Shown here: one piece after another, positions 25,100-38,600 of the stretch
Numbering within the stretch: position 1 is the first letter of the stretch
Layout of the letters: each line of letters begins with the position of its first letter
NCBI GenBank assembly: GCA_051453625.1
Contig: JBOZIK010000001.1
Coordinates: 247,023,446 to 247,087,445 of the forward strand
Direction: 5' to 3'
Length of the DNA stretch: 64,000 bases
From: Welwitschia mirabilis
Taxonomy: Eukaryota; Gnetophyta; Gnetopsida; Welwitschiales
Program-made: the position numbers and the translations under genes
Notes under the pieces: model-generated
What the model was told of the DNA's origin: nothing
The model's database searches: none
The model's input: only the letters and a program-made list of their open reading frames with translations

Positions 25100-25800
25100 A
25101 TGAACATGATAGAAGCACTTATTTTGGAGGTTCTTCTCAATGAGGAGTATTTCCTCTCTATCATTATTTGAGTTATTTCTTAGCTTATTCCTTTGGTGGA
25201 TATTATAATGTCACTTAATCATCTTTTAAACTTGACTTATGTATTACTTTATAATGTTTTCCATGATTAGGATTTGTACTTAAGCATTTTATAGTGGTAA
25301 TATTGGATTAACCCAATTTTGAGACATTTCCATATCTATGGACTTCACTTTGAAGGAAGAAGCCTTATTTCTTATGCTTTTTTTCAATGGTTTAAATTCC
25401 TTGGTTGTTTTGGAATGTTCTTTTCTATTTTTTATCTTACTTATTCACCTTCATCTTTTTGAGTATTTGATCATGTAGGAATTTGCCTAGAAAAAAAGAA
25501 GAAGGAGAAAAAAGAAAGAGAAATAATGACCATGATCTATTGTATTTTGTACTTAAAGAAAAATACATGGTCACCATAATTTTCTATTACAATGGAATAA
25601 ATTTTTTCAAGTGGAACCTTTTGCAGTGTTGATAGCTATGGAAACTCCACTGGGGGGTTAGTTGGTAATTCTTCACAGGTTCTTACTCCTTTGACTATGG
25701 TTGAATTCCCCTCATTATGGAAAAAGTTATAATAAACTTTGAGTCTATGGAATTAGTGGTGTTCATAGTACCATCAGAGGCATTACTTCTTTTCTAGACT
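25100..25800 (+). repeat. Post-integrase non-coding module, copy 2 of 4
   Basis: Shares ordered blocks with 3340-4122, 48520-49140 and 52197-52625: TTATAGTGGTAATATTGGAT and ACATTTCCATATCTA (about 25290-25340), an A/G-rich tract at about 25490-25530, AACTCCACTGGGGGGTTAGTTGGT and TTGAATTCCCCTCATTATGG. No plausible protein. Confidence 0.6.
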
Positions 25801-27361
25801 CTTAATATTCCTACTTGATCATTTTACTTTTAAGGATTAGGTGTATTTTTGTGATGTGAATAGGTGAGTTTACTTTTGAGTAGCTTTTGATTTTATGATT
25901 CATTATTCAAAGTACTTGAGTTTTGGTATAATCATAATCACTACCTTTTCAAGTGGACCTTTATAGAGTTTATGCATTTTCCATGCATTTTCACTTAGAT
26001 GACTTTATGATGTCTTCCTTGGGAGTCTGCTAGGTTATAATTTAGGATAGGTAAGTAATCTTCTCCTTGTTCCTTATGTCCATTTTCATTTGTTTTTCTT
26101 TGGTTTTTTTTAGTTTGTGATTTTAAACTCATTTTTAAATTTTCTCATTTTACAAAGGACCTTATCATTTAGTAGTTGTCTTGATGTTCATTCATGCATA
26201 TCATTTTTATTTAGCATTTGCATTCATCAGTACATATTTTACATTTTATAAATTTTATGAGATTCCTTTTACCTTTTGGAGTTCTATGTTTTATCTTATT
26301 TTACTTTTAGTTCAAGCCCATGCATTTAGTTTTACTATTAGGTTTTATCCTAGTTAGCTCATTTTCTTTAATCACATTTTTTTTAGTTGTGAATTTTTAC
26401 ATTTTATCCTGATGTTTTACAATTTTCTTTCTTATTTCCTGTTTTTATAAACTTTCTTATAAAATATTATCCTTTCATGATCATATTTAAGCCTAATTTT
26501 CTTGGCTAATATCTTTATTTTTACAAAAAAAAAAAAAAATCCTTGTCTCATCATTCACCTAGTTATTTAGATGATACCAGGTAGAAAAAAGCATGATTTT
26601 TTTCTAAAAGTCATCCTAGAGTTTTTGTTCAGATGATGTGATGAGATAATAGTATAATAAAACTACCACTCAATTCATTGTTTCTCATTTTTCTTTATTT
26701 ATTCATAATTTTCACCCATTCCTTTAAGAGATGACAACCCCTCTGGACCTTGCCAGCATCTTGGATCTTGTCTTGCTCAATTCCATATCTAAATTTTAGA
26801 ATTTTAATCGAATTTATCAAAATGAGTTATGTTTTTCTCTACCTCTTGTTTTTCAATTTTTTCTTCCCTTTTTTAACCTTTTGACATGTAGTTTTCATGT
26901 GTGTTTATTAGTTTTTTATGCTCTTCAATTTAGAACTTACAAATTTAAATTTCACATGTATTTTAAAAGTTATGCATTTTATGAGAAAATTTTAACTTTT
27001 CATCTTTCATACTTAATTTCTCACAAACTGTAAGTCAAAGCATAGTGGTCCTTTAGGGAAAACTGATTAATTTAATGTGTTCTATAATTCTACTAATTAG
27101 ATTTTTCATTTGAGTACCTCAAATTTGCATCATATGTGGGACTACTTAAAAGACTACTTTCTATTTTTCAGTTGTTTTGCATTTTTTTCCTCATCTCTAG
27201 GAAATCTAAGATGTATTAAAATATTTAGATGGGAAGGATGTATTTTAATCATTTTTCATATTTTTTAAATCAATTTTAAAGGTTTTTATTACACATTCAT
27301 GCAATGTATTTGATGTATCTACCCATGTCTACATGATGATCTTTTTTTAATGTATATTTTC
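25801..27361 (+). other. AT-rich spacer of element 2, no gene seen
   Basis: T-rich DNA including an A15-class tract near 26525-26540. A short reading frame beginning at an ATG near 26570 (MIPGRKKHDFFLK) ends quickly. Probably leader sequence of the downstream 3' ORF. Confidence 0.4.
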
Positions 27362-28640
27362 AATTAAGTAGGCCTCATACACATAGATCTAGATAGGCTA
27401 AGGCTGAGGCCTAATCTATAGAATAGGAGTCAGGCCTATTAGTACCACTAGAGGTAGAGCATATAGAGCCTGCACATCCTCCACCTTGACATGGATGATT
27501 TTTAATAATTCAAACAGTTAGTATCTAGGTCAAGAAACATTTTAGAGATTTTATGAGCTAGATAGAGACTGAGGTAGATCAGAGGCTCATAGATCTTTAG
27601 CTCAGACTAATCATCAATGCACATGGGTTATACTATATCTTAGAGATGAGGGAGTTCTATGACACCATGCATATAGAGTGTCAATTAGATTCTCATGGTT
27701 AGTTGGCTGATATGATTATCACTTAAATTCATGATCACGAGATTGCTTCACTCTCATCCCACATCATATCAGTTATAGAACTTAATGGGCTTAGGGGTAT
27801 TCACATTCATTTAGCTGGAGGGACTTAGAAGCATCATGTATATGGCACTGCATTAAATATTTCAGTAGACTCAATGATAAATAGGCAGGAAGTTCTTGTC
27901 ACATAGTTGACACTCATATATTTGATGCTTCATAGAGGGCTGATCTATAACATCAGCTTATCATTTCATAATAGTCATGCTATGGTCACACATCTTCAAA
28001 TACTGACATCTTTCAGACAGAGAGAGCAGATAGATCCACAAACATTTATTTGGAGGAGACTCAGGTTCATGGTTAAGGCACAATAGCTATAGAGTCTAGG
28101 TTACCCATGCCTCCTCTTATCTTTTATCATATGGTCCAGGATACCAAATCCCATGGGTGAGTAGCACTTATCTCATATCAAGACTTCCACTTACTATTTA
28201 TAAGACATGGTCATAAATGTACTAGGAGAGCTAAAGTGACTTTAGTTTCAGAGATCTACAATTGGCGTTACTCTTGGGTAGATATAAGCCCTCCTGGCAG
28301 AGACCATGAATACCATCAAAGGTTTAATAGACCATGATATCTAGACATCAGACTAGAGAATTTAGGCTCTAGACTAGAGGACTCAGAATTCGAGTAGAGC
28401 ATTCTAACAGTTGACAGGAGAGTTCAACACTTTGAGGACTAAATTATTGACATGTATTATCACATTGTATCCATTTAGCAAAGTGTAATAGTAGATATCC
28501 TAGAGGCTGTATGTGTTTAGGGTGATGTAATAGTCCATTCCATTTCTTCATCTTGGGACCTTTGTTTCCATACTGAACCTGCATATCCTTCCTCTTCATC
28601 CCCTACACTTGAGCCAGTAGCCCAAATAAATTAATCATGC
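27362..28640 (+). pseudogene. Decayed 3' ORF of element 2 (position of the Athila third ORF)
   Basis: From 27362 to about 28240 a single frame stays readable for nearly 300 codons, interrupted almost only by TAG/TAA where Gln would fit: HPPP*HG, FRDFMS*IETEV, REFYDTMHIECQLDSHG*LADMI, RGLIYNISLSFHNSHAMVTHLQ. That pattern indicates a long ORF decayed by point mutation. After a frameshift a heptad-like region follows (LD.RTQNSS.AF.QLTGEFNTL), suggesting a coiled-coil end. Athila/Tat elements carry an extra ORF at this place; the function is not known. No signal peptide or membrane span is visible, so I do not call it envelope. Confidence 0.5.
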
Positions 28641-29167
28641 AATGATGAGGGAAGTGATTTTAGCATATTCTATATCTTCTCCTCTATGTATGTTTGTACT
28701 AAAACTCATTATTTGTATACACATTATTATTAATTTTAGCATGATGTATCTTTATTTTATTTTCATGGTTATGTTTATTTTTCACATGTTATGATGAGGA
28801 CTGATTCCATTTGTGCAATCTTTTATTCATTATTATATAATTTAGCAAAGGTCTTTTAATTATAAACTAATTATTTATCTAAATTATTTTTTCATAATTG
28901 CTATTTTCCAAAGACCTTTTTTTTAGCCTGTTATTCCCCCATTGTTTGAACGATGACCCAGATGACAATATGGCTAGTTTTCAAATGAGGTGAAATTTTT
29001 AGTTTTCTGATTTTTCATAATTCAATTTGTAGCTCTGAGATTCTTGAATTTTTTTTTGAGATAACTTATTTAGTACCTAGTTGTTTTTATTATTAAATAA
29101 GTTATCTTACAATCATGGTTTACCATCTAATTTTATTATGGTAACAAGGCTAAATGAGAGGCTAAGT

Positions 29168-29392
29168 TATACTACAAACTTAAATATATTCGATAGGATA
29201 TTTTAAGTAGTTTTGTAGGATATTAGACAAGTTTATGTTGGATTTCTATGATCATGGAGGGTTGAGAAAATCTATAAAAAAACACGTAATCTCCATGATA
29301 ATTTGTAGCATTTAGAGCAGTTTTTAATACTTCTTATTTTTGAAATAAACTTCCTACAAACACTGAGGCTAATGTATTAAATGAATACTTGT
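29168..29392 (+). repeat. Right direct repeat (start of 3' LTR) of element 2
   Basis: TATACTACAAACTTAAATAT and the following 200 bases match 19879-20105. The rest of the LTR, if present, extends past 29392 without a left-hand partner. Confidence 0.5.
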
Positions 29393-31459
29393 AAAATCCT
29401 ATCATCCATCTCATTGTCCAGATGATAGTATGAATAATAGAATATTAAAGTCAATGAAGATGCTGATTGTGATCAATTTGGCAAATGACATAGATTGTTT
29501 ATGAGGTGGTATCATCCCCTATATCTTCTAGACGACTAGCAGGATAACATCTATTATAACATTCCACTAAACATTCATCTAACTTTTTCCATTTATTTCT
29601 ATGTTATTTGTGTGGCCATTAGGATTGTGCCATGCTTGTTCATTTGTCTTATGGTTTTTATGTTTGTTGTTAATAACTATCAATTCTACCCTTGACTCCA
29701 TCTTCTCTTTTCTTATACTAGAAATTCTAATGATAGGAGATGAAAGAGCTAGAGATCCATCCTTAGTAGTTATAGAGAGACATCTTCCTTGGTATTTGGT
29801 TGTGCTTCCTCCATTGAGGTTTGGCTAGTTTATAACATGAATGTGGTTTAACTTTTAATACAAACACTCTTTGCCATTGTCTATGCTTATTATTTATCCC
29901 TCATAGTTTATGTTGATTTTGATTCAATGATAGTTTCTTAAGTAATATAGGTTATGAGGACAATCTTTGTTAATATTGAGCATTATTAGTTTAGGTGGAT
30001 TTCTATTTTGCTTTCATAAATTAACTTTGCATAAGGGTGTTTCATTGTACTTTTCTACATTACAATTTTTTTTTTTTTTTTTTTTTTATAAAGGATACAT
30101 AAGTGTTTCTTATGAAAATCAATTAACTTTCTTCTAGCCTAGATCTTTAATGAATTGTAACATTTGGGTTAACCCTCTTTTATATTAGTATGTTGTGTCG
30201 TGTAAGATATCTATTTTATTTGTAAATGATAGGATCTTTTTGAATGTAATAATTTGCATAAATACACATCATAACATGGAAGTTCTTGAAAATAAAATTG
30301 CACAAATAAGATTATAAAGTATACTAAGCTAATAAAATAATTATTTATTTCTAAAAATAAATTTATCTATAATAAATAGAAAAATCCACTTACCATCATT
30401 AAATTTTAAATAAATATTTATTAGAAACAACATAGTTAGACATTATTATTTTATAATCATTAACGAAGTGCTATCAAAATCTAGTAGTGATTATGCTCAT
30501 AGTTATGAAAATGATTAAATATATGATCTATAAAAGTGATACATTATTATGGTAAAATATTATGCTAAAACTCAATATGAATTTATTGGGAAATTATATA
30601 AAACATATTATGTTAAGGAAACTATGATGACGCTAATGAATACAATATTATTTCATTAGCTTTTGAATATTCTGTATTTAAGATGAATATTTTTTACTTG
30701 TCTCTATTTGAAGTAACTCCGTATGCACCATTTTCTGAAGAATAAACTTAAAACATTTAATAAAAACATGTAAATGAAGACATAAACTATAAAAACACAC
30801 ACAGAAAATTTGTTATAAAAGATGAAACTATGAATTTACAAACTCAAAAAACATTAAGAAGACTGCTTAAAATTGCATCTAATTAAAACACTATCATTGT
30901 TAGAGACTAGAAAGCTACCAATGAGGTAGGAAGTCATAAGAGAATAGAAATGGTTAAAACGACATCCCTAATAGGAAACAATAGCCATCAACATTGAGAA
31001 AGCAGCTAATAGCATGATAAAGGGCATTGTTTCTTAAAAATATAGAGCAATAAATAGACTAGAACCTACAAGTATACTAGAAATAGATAAATTAGAGCAC
31101 AAATAATCTAGAATAAAAGGAAAATGCCATGAAAATACTATTAAAACACTTTCACCTACACTTACAAATGCAACCATACCCTTCTACATTGTCAATAACA
31201 TCACTATTGTAGTAGGATAGTATTATAAGAGGAAGTAATGCATCTAAACTATGTTGTTTAATAAAATAGCATCCATGATGTAGAAAATCTTTATCTATGG
31301 AACAGAACCAAAAAAACATAGAGGCAAAAAGGGAAAAAACGAGAATGTAAACCCTAATATTACAAGTCAATGTTATTAGTTCCATCGTCAAAGTGAGAGA
31401 GATCGATAACACAATGTAGGATGGAAGAGAGAGAGAGAGAGAGAGCAACTAACAAAATA
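29393..31459. other. AT-rich DNA, no gene seen
   Basis: Contains a T22 homopolymer at 30066-30087 and an (AG)10 microsatellite at 31426-31445. The frame at 29601-29828 has no recognised domain. Part of 29393-30000 may be the rest of the element 2 LTR. Confidence 0.5.
31426..31445. repeat. (AG)10 microsatellite
   Basis: Uninterrupted AG dinucleotides. On the minus strand it encodes the serine-leucine run of a spurious frame. Confidence 0.9.
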
Positions 31460-31474
31460 CTATAAGATGTTATT

Positions 31475-31720
31475 AGTTTGAAAATGGACATTGTGAGCTC
31501 TAAAGTTAGACACTACAGTTGTAACATGCACCATAAGCTATAAAAACAAACACTGTGACTATAGAAACAGACACTATATGTTGCAAAAATGGATACTATA
31601 ATTTTCAAAAGGAGAACATCATGGGTGAGAAAGGGGAATGCTATGAGCTTTAAATTTTTGATGAGAAAATGAACATTAAGAGTTGGAAAGAGTAACACTT
31701 GGAAAGGAGGAAGAATCCCT
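31475..31720. repeat. Degenerate minisatellite, period about 20-26 bp
   Basis: About ten loosely repeated units, each containing a (A/G)ACA(C/T)T-like start, a TGAG/TGTG core and a short A-run: for example TAGACACTACAGTTG, AAACACTGTGACTATAG, AGACACTATATGTTG, GATACTATAATTTTC, AACATCATGGGTGAG and TAACACTTGGAAAGG. Spacing varies by a few bases. Origin unknown. Confidence 0.55.
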
Positions 31721-34254
31721 CATTAACAAGGGCCCATCATAGTTGACAAGCGTGCACCATGTATCAAATACTTTCAAAAAGCATGAAAAAGAGAGAATCA
31801 AATTTTTAAAACAAATTTTCTTAAGATTTATTTTAGAAATAATTATTATATTAAATATGAAATAAAATGGATTATGATGTTAATGTTGCTAGAAAGGATG
31901 TTTAAGAAAATTGATTTTATATTAAACTATACAAATAAATAATAAAATAAAATAATAATATATAGTATAAAGAAAGAGACCACTTGGCATATTTTTTCCA
32001 AGCCACATGAAACACTTGGAAAATAAGTTAAATACGTTTGCAAACTCATAAAATGATATTAACAATACATGTAAATATATGTAAGAAAAGAAAATTTACA
32101 TGTCTAGTAGGTGTAAGGAGAGAAATTTTACATGTCTACTACATTGGTAATGAAAAGGATAAGTTAACTCATACAAATATATATAATTACATTCAAGGAG
32201 TAGCCCTTACATGCATATCATGGGGGGCCACTCAAAACTATTGATAAAGTTCAAATTTAGTTTTATATATATATATATGTAGAAGCAAAGATAACTAGTA
32301 TAGGAGGGACATTCACATACAATAATAATTTCACAAAATAAGGCTCACTTTGCTTATATTCATTATGTCAAGTCATGGCCCTCAAATGAGAGATGAAAAT
32401 AAAAATATGATAAAGAAATAAATAGATCTTTATACTTTATGTAAATAAAGAAATGATTCATTAGAAAAAGAAAATGGCATTATCATGGAGTAAGGTNNNN
32501 NNNNNNNNNNNNNNNNNNNNNNNNNNNNNNNNNNNNNNNNNNNNNNNNNNNNNNNNNNNNNNNNNNNNNNNNNNNNNNNNNNNNNNNNNNNNNNNGTGGG
32601 AAAATTTATGTAAGTATTTAAATGACATGTTAAAATAAGATACAATAGTAAAATAGTAAAAGTGAAATTTATAAGATAGTAAAATTCATAAACATAGTAT
32701 ATAATATAAAAATGGTAGAGAAATAAGAAATATTAGAGTAATATAAAATATAATGAAGAAATAATTTATTTAATTAAGATATGTAAAAAAAAAAGTATAA
32801 TTAGGGAATAGAAGAAATATACATTGAATAAGAAATATAATGAAGTAAAAGTGAGATGAATAAAAAGGGGATTTAGATGTATGTAGCATCTTCCATAGGG
32901 CACCTTATCTCATTGGCATATAATCATATATTAAATATTGACAAAACCCATGCTTTATAATTATATATCAAGTAAGTGGCTGATTCTTCTATATCCTTAT
33001 TTGCTCACTATTTATAACTTCATAGCTACTATTAAACTTTCTTAGATATACTTTTCTTAAACTTTTTTAATTAAGTATGATGATTTATTATTTAATTAAC
33101 CTTATACATTGGTTCAATAGTAGTAATGTGTTAAGTGTTAATAAGAAAAGAGTCAATATTATTGACTTAGCTATAAGATTATTAAATAATAATATAATAT
33201 AAGCTAATGCTACTTTGAGAAAATAGTAAGCAAGGCATGTTAACAATAACCATAAATAATGATGGCAATTAATAATACATGTAATACAATGCATCAAAAA
33301 TGATACTAGCAATAAGGCATCAACGTTCTTTCATGAGTACTAATGGCAATATAATGACATAGCTACCATAATAACATGATCTTTAAATATGTTGATCAAA
33401 GGAATAGGCATGATTAATAATAAAAGCTAGAACTAGCTTCTTTAGAACCAAATGAAATATGAAACAAATACAAATATAAGTATACAAAATTCATGACATC
33501 TAATTATTGGTTATAATGATTATAATAACCTATACAATATGAGTTAAGTAGAACTAAGCCTCTATCTAGATTACTAAGTAGTGAGCCCCTAAGTAGTGAG
33601 CCCACAATTCACAAGATATTATATCCACATTTAGATTAATTTGAGAATTAGACTATGCAATGAAAATATAGTAAGACTCAACCATGACCTCATGTATAAT
33701 GGAATGTGATAATTAATTTTCCTTATTCATGAATGACTATGATATGATGATGATAACCCATAGATGCACTGAATGAGGTAGTGGGAATGGTAATCCATCA
33801 ATGTGCTGATTGAAATACTGAAGTGACAAGAAGTGTTATTGAAATAAAGATTATCCTTAACTAGTAATCTAACTAAAAATATGCTTAACTTATAATAATG
33901 ATATTAATGATGATACTATAAATCTAAATGTTAGCGTTAATGCTACCAATGACATCAGTTAGGTGATTCATTTGCATATGTAATAGTTTTACAATAACTA
34001 TGATGACAATATAATCATGATAAGTAATTAATAGAGAAGTAATACAATGAGCATATGATGTAATCTATTGTATATGATGTGATGCCGAGATTATATAATA
34101 AAAGCATAAGAACATAAGAGGAATAGAGAATACTACATAAATATGTAGGAAGCAAAATATTAAAGGAATTACTTTTTCTTATTAAAAAATAATTACAATG
34201 CTTAAAAACTAAAATGAAATTATTAAATATTCTATAAGCCCTCTCATTCATAGT
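31721..34254. other. AT-rich DNA, no gene seen
   Basis: Includes a short (AT)n run at about 32263-32278 and a gap at 32497-32595. Reading frames at 33088-33312 and 34015-34263 on the minus strand lack recognised domains. Confidence 0.5.
32497..32595. other. Assembly gap (about 100 N)
   Basis: Run of N in AT-rich DNA. Confidence 0.99.
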
Positions 34255-34264
34255 GTTTTTCAAA

Positions 34265-34305
34265 GCCTCATCAAGGCTTTACCACTCTGATGATTGGTAG
34301 ACTTT
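34265..34305 (-). other. Possible retrotransposon primer-binding site, minus strand
   Basis: Read on the minus strand, CCAATCATCAGAGTGGTAAA resembles the TGGTATCAGAGTGGT primer-binding sequence used by many plant retrotransposons (tRNA-iMet). An LTR would then lie to its right, where a TATAAG/TATTTAAGAGG stretch occurs near 34470-34490. Weak; no partner LTR was found. Confidence 0.25.
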
Positions 34306-35408
34306 AAGAGAGAATACAAGTAAGCCATAGTCTTCACTAGGAACTATCTCCTTAAGTCCCTTTATAAGACCTCGTATCATGCTTTAACTCCAATATCTCT
34401 CACTTATTTCTTCTCTAATTCCTTTACTAAGGATTTCTTTAAGTTAATGATATTTATCTCCTTACACCCTCTTGTTTATAAGTATTTAAGAGGAATCCTT
34501 ATTAATAAAGAATCCTCCTAATATTGGCCTCCTACAGAACTCACTAAAAATAGTAGTTAAACATCAAACATTTCTTATACATGGAATTTCTTACAAAATA
34601 TTCATTATAAATTTATCATTTTATAACATAACATATCTCACCTATTAATATTCCTTTGATGTTGTCACACATGATACCTACATGCTCATTACATATGGTT
34701 CTTTCATAACGATTACACATGATAGATTTTATTTTCCATAAAAGCATACTAAAACGTTGACAAATAGGTTTCTAACTAATAAATACTTGTTATTTTTATT
34801 TTTACAATGATACCTTGCATCATACTCTCTAGTAATAAAAATTCACCTATTAGCTAAATAGTGTCATGTCTTTACTTTAGCAAGTGGGCTTTCATTAGAT
34901 TCCATAATCCATCACAAGAAGTTTGGCTAATGATTTTTCCTCTAGTTGAAATTGAGTATTATAATTCATTTTCAATGGACATTAGTAGCTCATCATAACA
35001 TCTTGAATTAATAATTCTTCTCTTAAATTCATTTCTCTCAACCTTATAAACAATTACTCACTATCTCTTATACCTTATCATAGTCATAGTTATCCTCCCT
35101 ATATTTATTATGTTATTTTCTATTATAATACCCTGATTTTCATGTATAACATTCTTCTTTGATAGTTGTTCCATCATGAATTATTCATATCCTTGCTTCT
35201 CCTCTAAAATTAACTTCATGTGCTTGGGTACATGGTCCACATCAAAATTCAAATTTAGATATTGATGCATAGCATTATTCATTGATGGATCTTCATCATA
35301 AACTATTATTCCTTTTTATTATTATCTAAAAGTCAATCTATATGCTTGGGTTCATAGCCCTATTTAAAATTTATTACCATCATCTCCATCATTCTTAAAA
35401 TATCTTCC
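34306..35408. other. AT-rich DNA, possibly a decayed LTR
   Basis: No gene seen. Two similar segments, TGCTTGGGTACATGGTCC (about 35220) and TGCTTGGGTTCATAGCCC (about 35342), lie about 120 bases apart and suggest a small tandem duplication. Confidence 0.35.
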
Positions 35409-35411
35409 TTC

Positions 35412-35615
35412 CACTACTAGAATTTTGATCTATTAAGGAATTTGTCTTAAAAAATGCTTTAAATAAAAAGTTAAAAAAACCTTTTCTAAGGCATGTTTGT
35501 GTAATAACACCTTAATAATAGAGTTGGAATTCTTTTAAAGGTAGTTATAAGAGACAAATTCCTTCAAATGATAACTAATAAGGCATTTGTATTTCAACGC
35601 CTTAATGTAAACTTC
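35412..35615 (+). repeat. CACTA 2 left terminal and subterminal repeats
   Basis: CACTACTAG terminus followed by TTAAGGAATT, TCTAAGGCATG, ACACCTTAAT, AATAAGGCATTTGT and CGCCTTAATG words. Confidence 0.65.
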
Positions 35616-38600
35616 TACTTTTAAAGAAAAAGTATACTTCATTTCATTTAATTTTCATTCACGCTTTTACTTCATGCTTCATGCTTCTGACGGATTTAAA
35701 TTTCATCCTAAAATGAAGAACTTTAATTTCCTTTTATGCTTCTATTTTGCAATGAGTGAGTCCTCATGTTGAATTTTTTTAATCGTAATGAAAAATTTGT
35801 TGAATACTTACTTTTTGTAACTAAGAAAATGGGCTTAAAGGGAAGAATTATAGGGGGTTTTTAGTTTTTGCATGTTATTAGTCTAAAGCTTCAACAAGCT
35901 TTAAGAGTGAAGTGCATGTCAAAATAGACTACTATAAGGAGACTGAACACATTGAGCTAGCTTCAGATAGAAATAAAAAATCCTCTTTATTAAATCATGT
36001 TTACAAAAAAGCTACTTGAGTGGTCTATTTTTAGGTAAGAATAAGCACAACTTCTTAAGCTAAATGTCCTTTGCTAAAAGTAGATGTTGAAAATAATAGA
36101 TGATACATACCTAGAAAGCATTTATCCATGAAGTTTTCCTTGACTCATTACTTAACTGTTTCTAAGGGCTATGCACTATTGTAGCCATTGTTGAAAGAGG
36201 GAAATAGAGGATCTTAGATGTACAAGATGTCACTCACAATATTAATGGTAGCATCTACAGCCATGAGGAAGAGTCTCACTAGTAGTGAAGATCTATCCAC
36301 ATGCCCAAGTTGCACTTATAGCTCCACTATCTACACTTCACTCAAGTTGTATCCTACTTTGAGATACACCTAGAAAGCATTAAAAATGGGTTTTTTACAC
36401 ATTTATCTTGTTGTTTATTTAATGTCCTTGAATATTATTTGAACATATACAAGTTTCTATATTTATATTTTTATCATTAAGCTTACTAATTTTCTCTCTT
36501 ATGTGCCTCCTCTTCAAGTTGAACATGCATATGTTATGTTTTTATTTCTTACTTGCATAATAGTACATCATTTGATGGGTTCTCTACCCACCTTGTAGGA
36601 TCTCTTACCAATTCCTTATCCATTAGTGTTCTTATCTACTTGTCTTCTTATAGCACCTTTTTTTTTTTTATTTCACATTCTATTGTACTGTGTCTCCTCT
36701 TTTTAGGATTCCAACTCACTATCTATTACTATCTTTCCCTATTTTGACAAGCTCCTTATTTTCAAATGCTTTCTTACTTTGGATCATGTTCACCTATTTG
36801 ATGTTTTCCCCTATCTTACTGACTTGACCTTCTTTATAAGGTCCTTCCCTATTAACTATTGTCTTTCCTACAGTATTATCTCTACAATTTTCTACTATGA
36901 CACTCCATGATAACTACTCTTTTATTACTCATCCTATGAGGCGCTAAACTATTTGTCAACTTTTGTGATGTCCTATTTCTTCTAGATGTGTTGTGTTATG
37001 ATCATTATGACCTCCCCTATTTTTATTTTGCACCTTCTTTTTTTTTTAGTTAATTTAATTGACAACATTTTCCTTCTTCTCTCTCCAGCATCATATCTAT
37101 TATGGGTCCTTTGACCAGTAGCATCTTACAACTGACACCACTCCAAACATTGCTATGTAATTTTAGATTTTTATGCTAAATCCATTAATATAATATCTTT
37201 GAAGCTGGGATCTAAATTAGAAAGTATGCTAAGAATTATGATCCTTATTGTATTGTACCTATATTATCTAATTTTTACTTTAGTAGTAGTTTGAGAATTG
37301 ATCATTTCATGGCTTGACTCATTATAATATGGCTCTACTACAAAATCAAATCTTAAATTAAAACAAGAACTTGCAATAATGTTGTTTTTCAAGGTTACTA
37401 GTTTAAACTTGCCCATGTTCTTAATAAACTTGGAAAAATTTTTCTATTTTGATATATGTTTGGATTAAAACATACTTGTCCTTAATCAGTTGTAAGAAAT
37501 GTAATGGAATGGAGAAGCTAAGGATAATCTATTATGTAAGCCTATATTTTATATGTCTAATTTGGTTTGAAATCTAAAATCCTGTATTATTTACCATCTT
37601 CCCCTAGCTCAATAATTTTCGCAATATTAATGTTGTAGGAATGTAATTTTTATTAGTTTAAATAGCTCACATTGTTGGATATTTCCCCATGGCTTCCAAG
37701 GGGAAACTCAAATTTAAGCATTTTGGAATTACAAAAGTATTGTTGCTTATCTCTTAAATGTGGCCAAAGAGCTAAGGTCATCAATCCGAAAGCACATGGC
37801 TTTAGCTAGACTCATACTACAGTTAGGTGGGGAGGTAAAAAAGAAGAAGAAAAAGAAGAAAATAAAGATCTAAGTCTTATTTTTTCATCTGGATTTATAG
37901 TTTATATTATTATTTTGATTCTTTTATATGTATGATTTGGTATCAATTCGTTTTAATTTACAATCCTTTCTTTGATATGCCTTTTCTACATTAAGCTAAT
38001 ATCTACAAATAGAATGAACTTTTTCTCATAAACTTTACCAATAGCTATATTTTTTAGCATGATGACACCCATCCAGAGGGTAATGATACTAGTTTCAAAG
38101 AAGTGAACAAGCCTAACTTCATTGGTTTCTTCTATTCAAATACCAAGAAATTCTTCATAAGAAAATTTTTATTTATTTTTCACATTTTTTGTTTATGGAT
38201 TCCTACATATTTTAAAGAATTTCCACTTACTAGATGTTGATGATTTTATTTGTACCAAAAGGAAAGCCAAATCCAAATTTATACAACTATATGTGCTCTC
38301 ATAGGTGGAGAAGCTATTAAAGTAATATGATAATGTATGCACTCTTAAAGTGCGAGTACCCATTTGATCTGATTTGCAGAATCCATGAAATTTTATCACC
38401 AAGATCTATCACTATAATAAAGTTATTAATCTTAATAAAGATGGCTAAGAGAAACTTTATATGCATATGAAAATTTACAAATCCTAGTATCATTAGTTAT
38501 AATAAGATCTTAAAGATGTATAGAGATCACATTAATGAATAATCTAGAATCTTATTTACAACGGTTACCAGAAAAGATAAGTATCCATAACACTAACATT

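Larger units (their letters stand above)
19879..29392 (+). mobile_element. Athila-like Ty3/gypsy retrotransposon (element 2), nearly full domain set
   Basis: Plus-strand order: direct repeat, gag with zinc knuckle, protease, reverse transcriptase, RNase H, integrase, non-coding module, decayed 3' ORF, direct repeat. This is the layout of plant Athila/Tat gypsy elements, which carry an extra ORF after pol. Every domain is interrupted by stops and frameshifts, so the copy is ancient. The outer direct repeats (19879-20105 and 29168-29392) are short for LTRs and diverge inside, so the borders are approximate. Confidence 0.75.

Noticed and set aside
27362-28640. Envelope gene in the 3' ORF of the Athila-like element
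   Set aside because: No signal peptide, membrane span or cysteine pattern is visible; only the position is suggestive.
31152-31448. Minus-strand frame starting with a Leu-Ser repeat
   Set aside because: The start is a translation of the (AG)10 microsatellite and no domain follows.
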